DNA of 64,000 nt. It comes from DASYLJ01 sp964432595. GTDB lineage: Bacteria; Desulfobacterota; Binatia; DP-6. The stretch is from the NCBI GenBank assembly GCA_964432595.1, contig CAYSOF010000008.1, positions 186,001 through 250,000 on the forward strand, given 5' to 3'. The notes under the pieces are model-generated. The model had not been told where the DNA came from and did no database searches. It saw only the letters and a list, made by a program, of their open reading frames with translations. Numbering within the stretch: position 1 is the stretch's first letter; each line of letters opens with the position of its first letter. This document shows, piece by piece, positions 35,518-42,276 of this stretch. The translations under genes were made by a program, and so were the position numbers.

Positions 35518-35543
35518 CAGCCGCCCGGGTCGATCTGTTAGTC
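35514..35543 (+). promoter_or_regulatory. Leaderless-type promoter for flavin reductase
   Basis: TTGACA, 18 bases, TTAGTC, then 8 bases to the ATG at 35552. The -35 overlaps the stop of the upstream SDR gene. Confidence 0.5.
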
Positions 35544-35551
35544 CCACGCCC

Positions 35552-36028
35552 ATGTTCGACCCGAAGGAGCTCCGTCGCGTCATGGGCCTGTTCGCCACCG
35601 GCGTCACCATCCTGACGACGCGGGACGCGCACAACCGTCCGTTCGGCCTCACCGCGAACGCAGTCTCCTCGCTGTCGCTCGACCCGCCGCTGCTGCTCAT
35701 CTGCATCGACAAGAAGGCGGAGACGCATCCGCACTTCCTCGACTCGCGGTGCTTCGTGGTGAACATCCTCGCGGAGCACCAGGAGGCGCTGTCGTCGCGC
35801 TTCGCCAAGTCGGGCGGCGACAAGTTCGGCGATCTCCAGTTCAGCACGAACCAGAACGGGGTGCCGGTCCTCGAGGACACGCTCGGTCACATCGAGTGCA
35901 AGATCGTCGAGACGCACGAGGGCGGCGACCACGTGATCCACATCGGCGAGGTGCATCACGCCGAGGTGCGCGGCGGCGATCCCCTGCTCTTCTACCAGGG
36001 CAAGTATCGCCGCGTCGTTCCGGCGTAG
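35552..36028 (+). CDS. Flavin reductase-like FMN-binding protein
   Basis: A 158-residue split-barrel protein of the flavin reductase family (HpaC/NtaB-like): RRVMGLFATGVTILTTRD, FGLTANAVSSLSLDPPLLLI and DSRCFVVNILAEHQE, then HIGEVHHAEVRGGDPLLFYQG. These bind FMN or FAD and use NAD(P)H to deliver reduced flavin to a partner monooxygenase. No two-component monooxygenase is adjacent; the BVMO at 4638 does not need one. Length is normal. Confidence 0.9.
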   Translation: MFDPKELRRVMGLFATGVTILTTRDAHNRPFGLTANAVSSLSLDPPLLLICIDKKAETHPHFLDSRCFVVNILAEHQEALSSRFAKSGGDKFGDLQFSTNQNGVPVLEDTLGHIECKIVETHEGGDHVIHIGEVHHAEVRGGDPLLFYQGKYRRVVPA

Positions 36029-36034
36029 CGCGCG

Positions 36035-37339
36035 CTACTTGCCGGTCGCGCCGAGCCGATCGAGCGAGAAGATGCCCGGATCGATCGGCACGCGGCGCTC
36101 GTGCACCGACTCGCCCGGAGGTGCCGTGCCCGCGACCGTCGCGCGGCCGGCCTTCGGGTTCTCGGCGAGGATGAACCCCATCGACGACGCCGGCAGGATG
36201 AGCGACTCGCCCCCCGCCTCGATCGGCTGGCTCGCGTACGAGAGGAACTGGAGCGTGCGCAGCAGCGTACCCTGGGCGTCGAACTTGCGGGTGATCGTTC
36301 CTGCGAACGTCTCCTGGTCGAGCGCGATCTCCACCTTCGCGAACAGGTAGTACGGGTCCTTCGGCGTCGCCTCGACGACCCAGAGCTTGCGCTTCACCAG
36401 GACGGGCGCGACCGGCGCCCAGGCGACGCCCTTCCACTCGGGGTCCTGGTAGCCGACGACCTTCTGCGCGGGATCCCACTCCTCGACGATGCCGCCGTTG
36501 GGCAGCGCCTTGCGCTTCGCCGTCCCCGCGAGGCTCGCCGGATCCGCGAGCACGAAGCCTTCCCGCTCGCCCACGAGCTTCCACGTGAAGTCCTCGGGCT
36601 TGCCGTCGAAGAACGAGCCGTCGTCCTGGCTGAGATCGGAGCCGAGGAATCCGTCGGAGCGGTTCGCGGGCGACACCTGGCGCACGCGACGCAACGCCGG
36701 CACGTACGTCCACGCCTGGTCGCGCTTCTGGCCGTCGCGGAAGCGCCATGCGAGCGTCGCCGTGCCGTTCAGGTCCGCGGGCGAGCTCACGACCGCGTGC
36801 GACTGCGTCGCCACGTCGAGCGGGTTCTCCGTCGCCGCACGCGACGGCGGCACGCCCTCCCAGAACAGGATCTCGCTCTCGAGCTGCGCCTGCCGCTCGA
36901 GCCCGCGCTTGCCGACCCAGTCGAGCGCCAGCAGGTCGTGGCTGCTGCCGATGCGCCAGAAGGCGTAATACGCGTTCCAGATCGCCTTCACGCCGGCGTT
37001 CGCGTCACCCGCCTGGATCGTGAACGGCAGGCCGTAGACGCCGCGCGCCGGCGTGCCGCCCTCGCGCACGACGATCGAGCCCTGCGCGTCGACGTCGAGC
37101 TTCGCCGCGTTCTGCGCCGACGCGGTCGCGAAGGCCGGCTCCCATGGCGGCGTCGCCGGCCACGCCGCGATGCGGTTGCGGTACGTCCCGTCCTTGTAGT
37201 GCGCGAGCAACTCGGGCGGCAGCAGCGCGGCGGCGTCGTCGGCGTTCGCGGCCTCGAGCGTCTGCCCGGGCTCGAGCGGCGTGGCGGCGGCGACGTGGAC
37301 GGCGGCGAGGAGGAGGACGGCGACGGCCGGAAAACGCAT
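36035..37339 (-). CDS. DUF1329 periplasmic/outer-membrane-associated protein
   Basis: A 434-residue protein with a signal peptide ending near VHVAAA. PLEPGQTLEAANADDAAALLPPEL at the mature N-terminus, GVYGLPFTIQ, AWTYVPALRRVRQVS and FSYDGKPEDF-like DGKPEDFTWKLVG are features of DUF1329, a LolA/LolB-like fold often encoded beside RND lipid transporters. None is adjacent here. The ATG at 37339 is preceded by TTATGG ending 6 bases upstream on the minus strand, so its leader is probably minimal. It may carry or bind hydrophobic compounds. Confidence 0.85.
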   Translation of the reverse strand: MRFPAVAVLLLAAVHVAAATPLEPGQTLEAANADDAAALLPPELLAHYKDGTYRNRIAAWPATPPWEPAFATASAQNAAKLDVDAQGSIVVREGGTPARGVYGLPFTIQAGDANAGVKAIWNAYYAFWRIGSSHDLLALDWVGKRGLERQAQLESEILFWEGVPPSRAATENPLDVATQSHAVVSSPADLNGTATLAWRFRDGQKRDQAWTYVPALRRVRQVSPANRSDGFLGSDLSQDDGSFFDGKPEDFTWKLVGEREGFVLADPASLAGTAKRKALPNGGIVEEWDPAQKVVGYQDPEWKGVAWAPVAPVLVKRKLWVVEATPKDPYYLFAKVEIALDQETFAGTITRKFDAQGTLLRTLQFLSYASQPIEAGGESLILPASSMGFILAENPKAGRATVAGTAPPGESVHERRVPIDPGIFSLDRLGATGK

Positions 37340-37382
37340 CCGACCCCCATAACCGACCCGCGCGCCGGTCGCGAGCCGCGCT

Positions 37383-37412
37383 TTGACATTCGCGGGCGCC
37401 TGCCGGTACTCA
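37383..37412 (+). promoter_or_regulatory. Leaderless-type promoter for MAPEG gene
   Basis: TTGACA, 18 bases, TACTCA, then 8 bases to the ATG at 37421. Confidence 0.5.
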
Positions 37413-37420
37413 ACCCCGCC

Positions 37421-37825
37421 ATGGCGCCGATGGATCTGGCCCTCTTCCTCGTGCTGACCCTCGCGATCGCCGAGGTGATCGTGTTCGGAGCGCTGGTGGG
37501 CCGCGGCCGCGCCAAGTACGGTGTGCCGGCGCCGGCCACGTCCGGTCATCCGACGTGGGAGCGCCTGAACCGCGTCCATCTGAACAGCATCGAGAACCTC
37601 GTGCTCTTCGCGCCGCTGTTGCTGATGTACGCCACCGTCGTCGGCCGCTTCACGGCGATCGCGCTCGGCGTCGTCTATCTGATCGCCCGCATCCTCTACG
37701 CCGTCGGCTACGTGCGCGCGCCGGAGAAGCGCGTCGTCGGCTCGGCCCTCACGTCGCTCGTCCAGGTGTGGTTCACGATCGGCGTGCTCGGCTCACTGAT
37801 CTGGCGCTTCACGCGAGGCTACTAG
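37421..37825 (+). CDS. MAPEG-family membrane protein
   Basis: A 134-residue protein with four membrane segments. RLNRVHLNSIENLVLFAPLLL matches the MAPEG signature after helix 1, where the Asn/Glu bind glutathione, and ARILYAVGYVRAPEKRVVGS matches the third-helix region. MAPEG proteins are trimeric glutathione transferases/peroxidases. The stop codon TAG at 37823 lies within the left terminal repeat of the MITE-like element, so insertion may have created the present C-terminus. Confidence 0.85.
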   Translation: MAPMDLALFLVLTLAIAEVIVFGALVGRGRAKYGVPAPATSGHPTWERLNRVHLNSIENLVLFAPLLLMYATVVGRFTAIALGVVYLIARILYAVGYVRAPEKRVVGSALTSLVQVWFTIGVLGSLIWRFTRGY

Positions 37826-38001
37826 CAGGGTGCTGAAAAAGGCGCCTACTGCGGCGGACGATCACGGGGCGCTGCGCGGCGGCCTCGTCGCTGCGCTGCT
37901 CGACGTAGCGCTGCTATGACTCCGCTGCTCGCTCCTCGGGCGCCACGCAACACCCCGCGCTCGCCCGCCTCGCTACGGCGCCTTTTTCAGCACCCTGCTA
38001 G
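37822..38001. mobile_element. MITE-like element, 180 bp with 25-bp perfect terminal inverted repeats
   Basis: The left end starts CTAGCAGGGTGCTGAAAAAG (37822) and continues to GGCGCC at 37846. The right end is its exact reverse complement, GGCGCC then TTTTTCAGCACCCTGCTAG, at 37977-38001. The outer CTAG may be a palindromic 4-bp target duplication, leaving 21-bp repeats. The 130-base interior codes for nothing recognisable, so it must be moved by a transposase made elsewhere. The left repeat supplies the MAPEG stop codon. The parent insertion-sequence family is not known to me. Confidence 0.8.
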
Positions 38002-38057
38002 AGGTTCTTGCCGGTCCGCGAGGGGCCGGCTAAAGCGACGGCGAAAGGGGATCATCG

Positions 38058-38303
38058 ATGCGCCGTCTATCCATCGCTCTCGTGCTCGTCGCCGCGCTCG
38101 CCGCTCCGGGGTTCGCCCAGACCACCGCCATCGAGCTCAAGAAGGAGCTCCTGCCGCGGATGAAGAAGGCCCAGGCCGAGGGCAAGAGCCTCGGCGAGGC
38201 CGAAACGCTCTACAAGCAGGGCGACGAGGCCATGAAGAACGGGCTCCAGGACGAGGCGCTCGAGTTCTTCAAGAAGGCCAAGGAGGCGATGCCGCCGGAG
38301 TGA
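38058..38303 (+). CDS. Small secreted helical protein, 81 aa
   Basis: A signal peptide (LSIALVLVAALAAPGFA) precedes a mature chain of about 60 residues, highly charged: IELKKELLPRMKKAQAEGKS and TLYKQGDEAMKNGLQDEALE form two amphipathic helices like one TPR hairpin. AAAGGGG about 9 bases upstream supports the ATG. It lies 57 bases after the MITE-like element, which may have separated it from its original promoter. Confidence 0.75.
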   Translation: MRRLSIALVLVAALAAPGFAQTTAIELKKELLPRMKKAQAEGKSLGEAETLYKQGDEAMKNGLQDEALEFFKKAKEAMPPE

Positions 38304-38366
38304 CGGCGCCGCGCGCGACGGCGCGCGAGTGGATTGTTGTCGCGCGCGCCGGTAGGACAGTGCGTC

Positions 38367-38912
38367 GTGCGTCGCGTGTCCGGTGTCCTGATCGTCGTCC
38401 TCGTGCTGGGCGGTTGTACCGCGCCAAGACGTGGCGGCGTCTCCACCTCCGACGCGCGTGCGCGGTCCGCGGCGCCGGCCGACGTCCAGAGCGCCACGGA
38501 CCGTCTGGTGCAGTCGATGGTGCGACATCCGGCGATCGCCGGCGGCACGCGCCCGATCGTCGAGGTGAACGCCGTCGAGAATCGCACCGGCGACGGCATC
38601 GGGACGAAGGCGATCACCGATCGCATCCGCACCGCGCTCGTCAAGACGCGCATGGTGCGCTTCACGCCGGTGTCACCGGCGTCGCGCGCCACGCTCGCGC
38701 GCGCGCGACAGGAGGTCCCGGGGCAGGTCGTCGCCGCAGCCGGTGCCGGCAGCAAGAAGAGCGGCTACCTGCTCTACGCCGCCGTCGACCCGAGCACGCA
38801 GGCCGGCAGCTATCGGCTCACGCTGGCGCTGGTGAACCTCGACACCGGCGGGATCGAGTGGCAGGGCTCGCAGGAGATACTGCTGCACCTGCCACCCCGC
38901 GCCGGGTCGTGA
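38367..38912 (+). CDS. LpoB-like outer-membrane lipoprotein
   Basis: A 181-residue protein. The signal SGVLIVVLVLGGC ends in a lipobox (L-G-G-C), so the mature protein is lipid-anchored. The domain with RPIVEVNAVENRTGDGI, KAITDRIRTALVKTRMVRF, GYLLYAAVDPS and LALVNLDTGGIEWQGSQEI follows the LpoB (penicillin-binding-protein activator) pattern. The GTG at 38367 gives a proper short signal peptide. Whether it activates a PBP here is unknown. It ends 4 bases before the stop of another, convergent lipoprotein gene. Confidence 0.8.
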   Translation: MRRVSGVLIVVLVLGGCTAPRRGGVSTSDARARSAAPADVQSATDRLVQSMVRHPAIAGGTRPIVEVNAVENRTGDGIGTKAITDRIRTALVKTRMVRFTPVSPASRATLARARQEVPGQVVAAAGAGSKKSGYLLYAAVDPSTQAGSYRLTLALVNLDTGGIEWQGSQEILLHLPPRAGS

Positions 38913-38916
38913 CGCG

Positions 38917-39816
38917 TCAGCGACGAACGCTCTGCAGACGCTCCACGATCTGCGTGGTCGCCGAGTTCATCGCCGCGCGGTTCGCCTGACCGAGCGCGCT
39001 CGCCGCGTAGGCGTTCGACGCCTTGCCGAATCCGAACAGCGAGAAGCCGTTCGCGGCCGACTCGCTCGAGAAGCTGCCGTTCGCGACGACGCTGCCGACG
39101 AGCCGCCCGTCGTTCGGGTTCACGATCTTGAGGTCCATCGCCACCGAGCCCGTGCGCCGCGCGACGGTATTCTCATAGGTCGGGTTCGCGAGGCCGACGG
39201 CCGCGCCGGTGACCGCCGCGGGCGTGTTGCCCGCGATCGCGCCGGCCACGCCGAGCGCCGCGCCGAGCGCGCCCAGCGAGCCGCCCGACGAGCTGCCCGA
39301 TGCCTCGGCGATCTCGTTGAACTCCGTCACCGAGCCGCGGATGACGAACGGTCCCACCTCGCCCTGGTTGCGCTTCACGAGCACCGACGGCTTCGAGCGG
39401 TTCGCGACGTAGTAGTCCCAATCGACGATGCGGATGTTGCCTGCGTTGCTGAGTGCCGTGACGAGCTGGTTGCTGATTGCGGTACCGACGTTGCCGTAGG
39501 CGCCCTGCGGCGGCGGGTTGTACGCCTGCGCCTTCGGGCCCTCGGGCAGAAGTCCCCAGCCCCACGGGCCCCAGCCGTAGCGCTGGCCGGGCACGGGTGG
39601 TGCGTCGCCGCTGCCGCCGCGATCGGCGTCGAACGAGAGCGGCTCGACCGTGACGACGTAGTACGGGAAGGCAGCGTCGTACGGGATGCGCACGACGTCG
39701 ACCTGCGTCGACTCGGGCGCGTTCTGCGTCGCACGCACGGACTGCTTGTCGACGGTCGCGTTGGCACATGCGCCGAGCACGATCGCCATCGACAGCAGGG
39801 TGAGCTTCTTCATCAT
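38917..39816 (-). CDS. CsgG/LpoB-related lipoprotein with Gly/Ala-rich segment
   Basis: A 299-residue lipoprotein: MMKKLTLLSMAIVLGAC is a signal with lipobox. FPYYVVTVEPLSFDADRGG, ISNQLVTALSNAGNIRIVDW and GPFVIRGSVTEFNEIAEASG show the CsgG-like assembly fold in which such lipoproteins form outer-membrane pores or bind PBPs. A Gly/Ala-rich hydrophobic stretch (GALGAALGVAGAIAG) near residue 190 could span the membrane. GGGGAGG 8 bases upstream fixes the ATG. No curli subunit genes are nearby. Confidence 0.75.
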   Translation of the reverse strand: MMKKLTLLSMAIVLGACANATVDKQSVRATQNAPESTQVDVVRIPYDAAFPYYVVTVEPLSFDADRGGSGDAPPVPGQRYGWGPWGWGLLPEGPKAQAYNPPPQGAYGNVGTAISNQLVTALSNAGNIRIVDWDYYVANRSKPSVLVKRNQGEVGPFVIRGSVTEFNEIAEASGSSSGGSLGALGAALGVAGAIAGNTPAAVTGAAVGLANPTYENTVARRTGSVAMDLKIVNPNDGRLVGSVVANGSFSSESAANGFSLFGFGKASNAYAASALGQANRAAMNSATTQIVERLQSVRR

Positions 39817-39963
39817 CGTCGTCCTCCCCGAGTTCCCCGCGGTGCGACCGCGTCCGGCCAGAGGTAACACCGGCGGACGGGAGTTCCAAACCGCCCCTGC
39901 AAGCCTACTTAGATCGCCTCGATGGGCCGGATCCGAGGTCCCTAGCCGGCCGGCTTCAAGACA

Positions 39964-40029
39964 TGTCAACCACCGGAAATCACTCGGGAAAAAGTCCCGT
40001 TGACACTTCTCGTGAGCCACCGGTATGGT
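39964..40029 (+). promoter_or_regulatory. Sigma70-type promoter with nested inverted repeats
   Basis: TTGACA (40000-40005), 18 bases, TATGGT (40024-40029), 46 bases before the ATG at 40076. Around the -35, TGTCAAC (39964-39970) pairs with GTTGACA (39999-40005). Between them CGGGA-AAAAG-TCCCG forms a hairpin (39985-39999). A regulator could bind across the -35. This is one of the few promoters here with a normal leader. Confidence 0.6.
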
Positions 40030-40075
40030 CGCGGCCCCTGAACCCCGGCGGCAGTGGAGAACGTGAGCAGACGCC

Positions 40076-40531
40076 ATGCGGATGATCATCCCTGGAGTGC
40101 GAGAGCGGCGACTCATCGACCGTCAGCTCACCGGCTTCTTCCACGACTACCGCGAGGCGGGCTTCCGCCGCGCCATCGCCGCGCTGAGTCGCTTCTACCA
40201 CCTGCGCTCGCCGCGGGTTGAGTGGTTCGAGTACCTCGATTGGGGGAAGAGCGCCGGGCGCTGCTACGAGGACGGGATGATCCACCTCGTCCACCCCGAG
40301 AACTGGAAGAAGGGGCGCAAGTACAACAGCGAGCGCCAGTGGATCCTCGCCGTGTACCACGAGATGGGCCACTACATGCTGTGGACCGACGCCGAGCGGA
40401 AGGCCGATGCGTTTGCCTACCGCTTCGTGCGCGGCGTCTCGAACGGCCAGCGCAAGCGCGTCGCGCGGCCGGACGCGACGATCACCCCGTCACGTCTTCA
40501 CCGCCGTCGACCCCGATCACGTTCCCGCTGA
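40076..40531 (+). CDS. Putative zinc metallopeptidase-like protein (HEMGH)
   Basis: A 151-residue protein. VYHEMGHYMLW holds HExxH, and 9-12 residues on ERKADAFAYRFVRG supplies a further Glu/Asp, the usual third ligand helix of gluzincins or IrrE/ImmA-like peptidases. The segment before it (GRCYEDGMIHLVHPENWKKG, SERQWILAVYHE) fits a minimal zincin. No signal peptide, so a cytoplasmic role. The C-terminus is Arg-rich and overlaps the next gene, convergent, by 50 bases. Function unknown. Confidence 0.7.
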   Translation: MRMIIPGVRERRLIDRQLTGFFHDYREAGFRRAIAALSRFYHLRSPRVEWFEYLDWGKSAGRCYEDGMIHLVHPENWKKGRKYNSERQWILAVYHEMGHYMLWTDAERKADAFAYRFVRGVSNGQRKRVARPDATITPSRLHRRRPRSRSR

Positions 40532-41282
40532 TCCAGCCCGCGCCCGGCAAACACAGCGCGACGAGCGCGCCCGCGACGTCCTCGGGCGTCGTCAGTCGAT
40601 TGCCGGGATTACGACGGCGCGCCTCCTGGAACATCAGCTCGGCGACGGGGATCTTCCGCGACGCCGGCGTGTCGGTGACGCCGGCCCGAATCGCGTTCAC
40701 CGCGACGCCCGCGGTGCCGAGCTCGAGCGCGAGCTGCCGTACGTGCGACTCGAGCGCCGCCTTCGCCGCCGACACCGCGCCGTAGAAGGGCATCACCCGC
40801 GTGCCGCCGGAGCTCGTCATCGCGAACACGCGGCTGCCCGATCCGATGAGCCCGGCGCCCGCGAGATCCTGCACCCAGTAGACGAGGCTGTGCGCCATCA
40901 CGTCGAGCGTCATCTCGAGCTGCGCCTTCGTCGTCTGCTGCACCGGCTGATCGCTGACGAACGCCTTCAGCGTCCCGAACGCGAGGGAGTGCATCATCAG
41001 GCGCAGCGGCTTGCCGCTCGCCAGCTCGCGGGCGCGCCCGCACACCTGGGCGCGTTTCTCGGGATCGGCGGCGTTCACGTTGAAGAACTCCGCCTGCGCG
41101 CCCGCCGCACGGACGTCGTCGGCGACGGCCTGCGCGAGCGGCAGCGTCGCCTTCCGGTCGAGATGCACGCCGAGGATGCTCATCCCGTGGCGCGCGAGCT
41201 CGCGCGCGGCGGCGGCGCCGAACCCGCTCGAGGCGCCCAGGATGAGACCCCACTCGCCCTCGAACGGCCGCCAATCCGCCAT
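40482..41282 (-). CDS. Enoyl-ACP reductase-like SDR (FabI/FabL type)
   Basis: A 266-residue SDR. The cofactor loop is LILGASSGFGAAAARELARH. LRLMMHSLAFGTLK matches the HS-AF motif of FabI/FabL. The catalytic pair is Tyr-x6-Lys (FYGAVSAAK), the spacing used by enoyl-ACP reductases rather than Tyr-x3-Lys. The C-terminal substrate loop RAGVTDTPASRKIP is like FabL. It may therefore reduce enoyl-ACP or a related 2-enoyl thioester, though some relatives use other substrates. A promoter ends 6 bases before the ATG. Confidence 0.82.
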   Translation of the reverse strand: MADWRPFEGEWGLILGASSGFGAAAARELARHGMSILGVHLDRKATLPLAQAVADDVRAAGAQAEFFNVNAADPEKRAQVCGRARELASGKPLRLMMHSLAFGTLKAFVSDQPVQQTTKAQLEMTLDVMAHSLVYWVQDLAGAGLIGSGSRVFAMTSSGGTRVMPFYGAVSAAKAALESHVRQLALELGTAGVAVNAIRAGVTDTPASRKIPVAELMFQEARRRNPGNRLTTPEDVAGALVALCLPGAGWISGNVIGVDGGEDVTG

Positions 41283-41288
41283 TCGGGC

Positions 41289-41318
41289 TCAATAGCCCGA
41301 AGCTTGTCGGGCCGGCAA
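41289..41318 (-). promoter_or_regulatory. Leaderless-type promoter for the FabI/FabL-like gene
   Basis: Minus strand: TTGCCG, 18 bases, TATTGA, then 6 bases to the ATG at 41282. It is interleaved with the divergent promoter at 41304-41332; the hairpin CGGGCT-CAAT-AGCCCG (41284-41299) covers its -10. Confidence 0.5.
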
Positions 41319-41332
41319 CGCTGGGCTAGCGT
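41304..41332 (+). promoter_or_regulatory. Leaderless-type promoter for the 41340 gene
   Basis: TTGTCG, 17 bases, TAGCGT, then 7 bases to the GTG at 41340. It overlaps the opposing promoter of the FabI/FabL-like gene. Confidence 0.5.
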
Positions 41333-41339
41333 CGCCGGC

Positions 41340-41867
41340 GTGGGCGGCAAGGGCGATCGACCGAGCCTCGAGAACCGCTGGTGGGTCGACCAGCAGAAGG
41401 ACGCGAAGGGCTACGTCATCGAGCAGCCGCGCGTCGCGTTGCGCTTCTTCCGCACCGGCATCGGCTTCGATCAGGACCGCGCGCAGCGTCGCCTCACCGA
41501 CCTGAACCTCAAGTGGTTCAACGAGGCCGATCCGCCGCCCGGCGGCTGGGCGATCCTCCGCATGCTCGAGAAGGAGCGCGTCCCCGAGCCGCGCATCGAG
41601 AAGGTGAAGGCCGGCCTGCCGATCCCGCCGAACGGGCGCGGCATCCTCGTCGACTCCGGCGATGCGCTGCGCGCGATCATCACCGGGCATCCCGTCGGCG
41701 AGCGCCTCGTCGAGGTGCGCCTCGGCGCGGCGTGCATGTTCGACGCCTGGGTCTACGGCGAGTGGGTGCGCGAAGAGGGCTTCCGCAACTTCGAGGAGGC
41801 CATGCGAAAGGTGCCGCGGCTCATCCGCGAGTACCTCACGACGAACCGCGCCGCGCCGATGGGCTGA
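41340..41867 (+). CDS. Protein of unknown function, 175 aa
   Basis: I do not recognise this protein. It is soluble, rich in Arg and Trp: SLENRWWVDQQKDAKGYVIE, RVALRFFRTGIGFDQDRAQ, GWAILRMLEKERVPEPRIEK, and GAACMFDAWVYGEWVREEG. The start GTG at 41340 is placed by the promoter upstream. It is well isolated, with its own promoter, and its codon use matches neighbours, so the gene is probably real. Confidence 0.6.
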   Translation: MGGKGDRPSLENRWWVDQQKDAKGYVIEQPRVALRFFRTGIGFDQDRAQRRLTDLNLKWFNEADPPPGGWAILRMLEKERVPEPRIEKVKAGLPIPPNGRGILVDSGDALRAIITGHPVGERLVEVRLGAACMFDAWVYGEWVREEGFRNFEEAMRKVPRLIREYLTTNRAAPMG

Positions 41868-41883
41868 GCCCATCCGACTACCC

Positions 41884-41912
41884 TTTACGGCCGATTGGCA
41901 GGTTGCTATGGA
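41884..41912 (+). promoter_or_regulatory. Promoter for the coiled-coil membrane protein
   Basis: TTTACG, 17 bases, TATGGA, then 24 bases containing GAGGGGG, an evident Shine-Dalgarno, before the ATG at 41937. A short-leader promoter that, unlike the leaderless set, keeps a ribosome-binding site. Confidence 0.45.
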
Positions 41913-41936
41913 GCGCCACAACCGAGGGGGTCTCGC

Positions 41937-42263
41937 ATGAGTACTGCTGCCGAGGACGAGGAATCAAAAAAGCGCGTTCAGGAAGCCGTCTGGGATGGGG
42001 TGCAGAAGCTCGTGTTGCTGCTCGTCGTCTTCGGCGCCGGGTTCTTTGCGGCATGGTTGGCCTACGGCTACGGTCCGAACGGCGCGCCGGCCCTCCGAGA
42101 GAAGGTCATCGCCCAGGACGCGTCGTACGTCGACGTCAACAAGAAGCGCGTCGACGCCGAGGGCAAGGCGACCGTCGTCGAGGGCCAGCTCCAGCGCTGC
42201 CAGGCCGATCTGCAGAAGGCGCGCAACGCCGCCGCCGCACCAGCGCCGACGCCCGCCCCCTGA
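41937..42263 (+). CDS. Single-span membrane protein with coiled-coil
   Basis: A 108-residue protein: acidic N-terminus, one membrane helix (LVLLLVVFGAGFFAAWLAYG, about 25-44), then a charged helical segment (RVDAEGKATVVEGQLQRCQA) with a coiled-coil pattern and a Pro/Ala tail. GAGGGGG about 7 bases upstream of the ATG. Function unknown; possibly an envelope-spanning adaptor. Confidence 0.7.
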   Translation: MSTAAEDEESKKRVQEAVWDGVQKLVLLLVVFGAGFFAAWLAYGYGPNGAPALREKVIAQDASYVDVNKKRVDAEGKATVVEGQLQRCQADLQKARNAAAAPAPTPAP

Positions 42264-42276
42264 TTTCGGATCGCCG

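Noticed and set aside
38917..39816. A curli secretion locus from the CsgG-like lipoprotein
   Set aside because: No csgA/B/E/F-like gene is present and related folds serve PBP activation.
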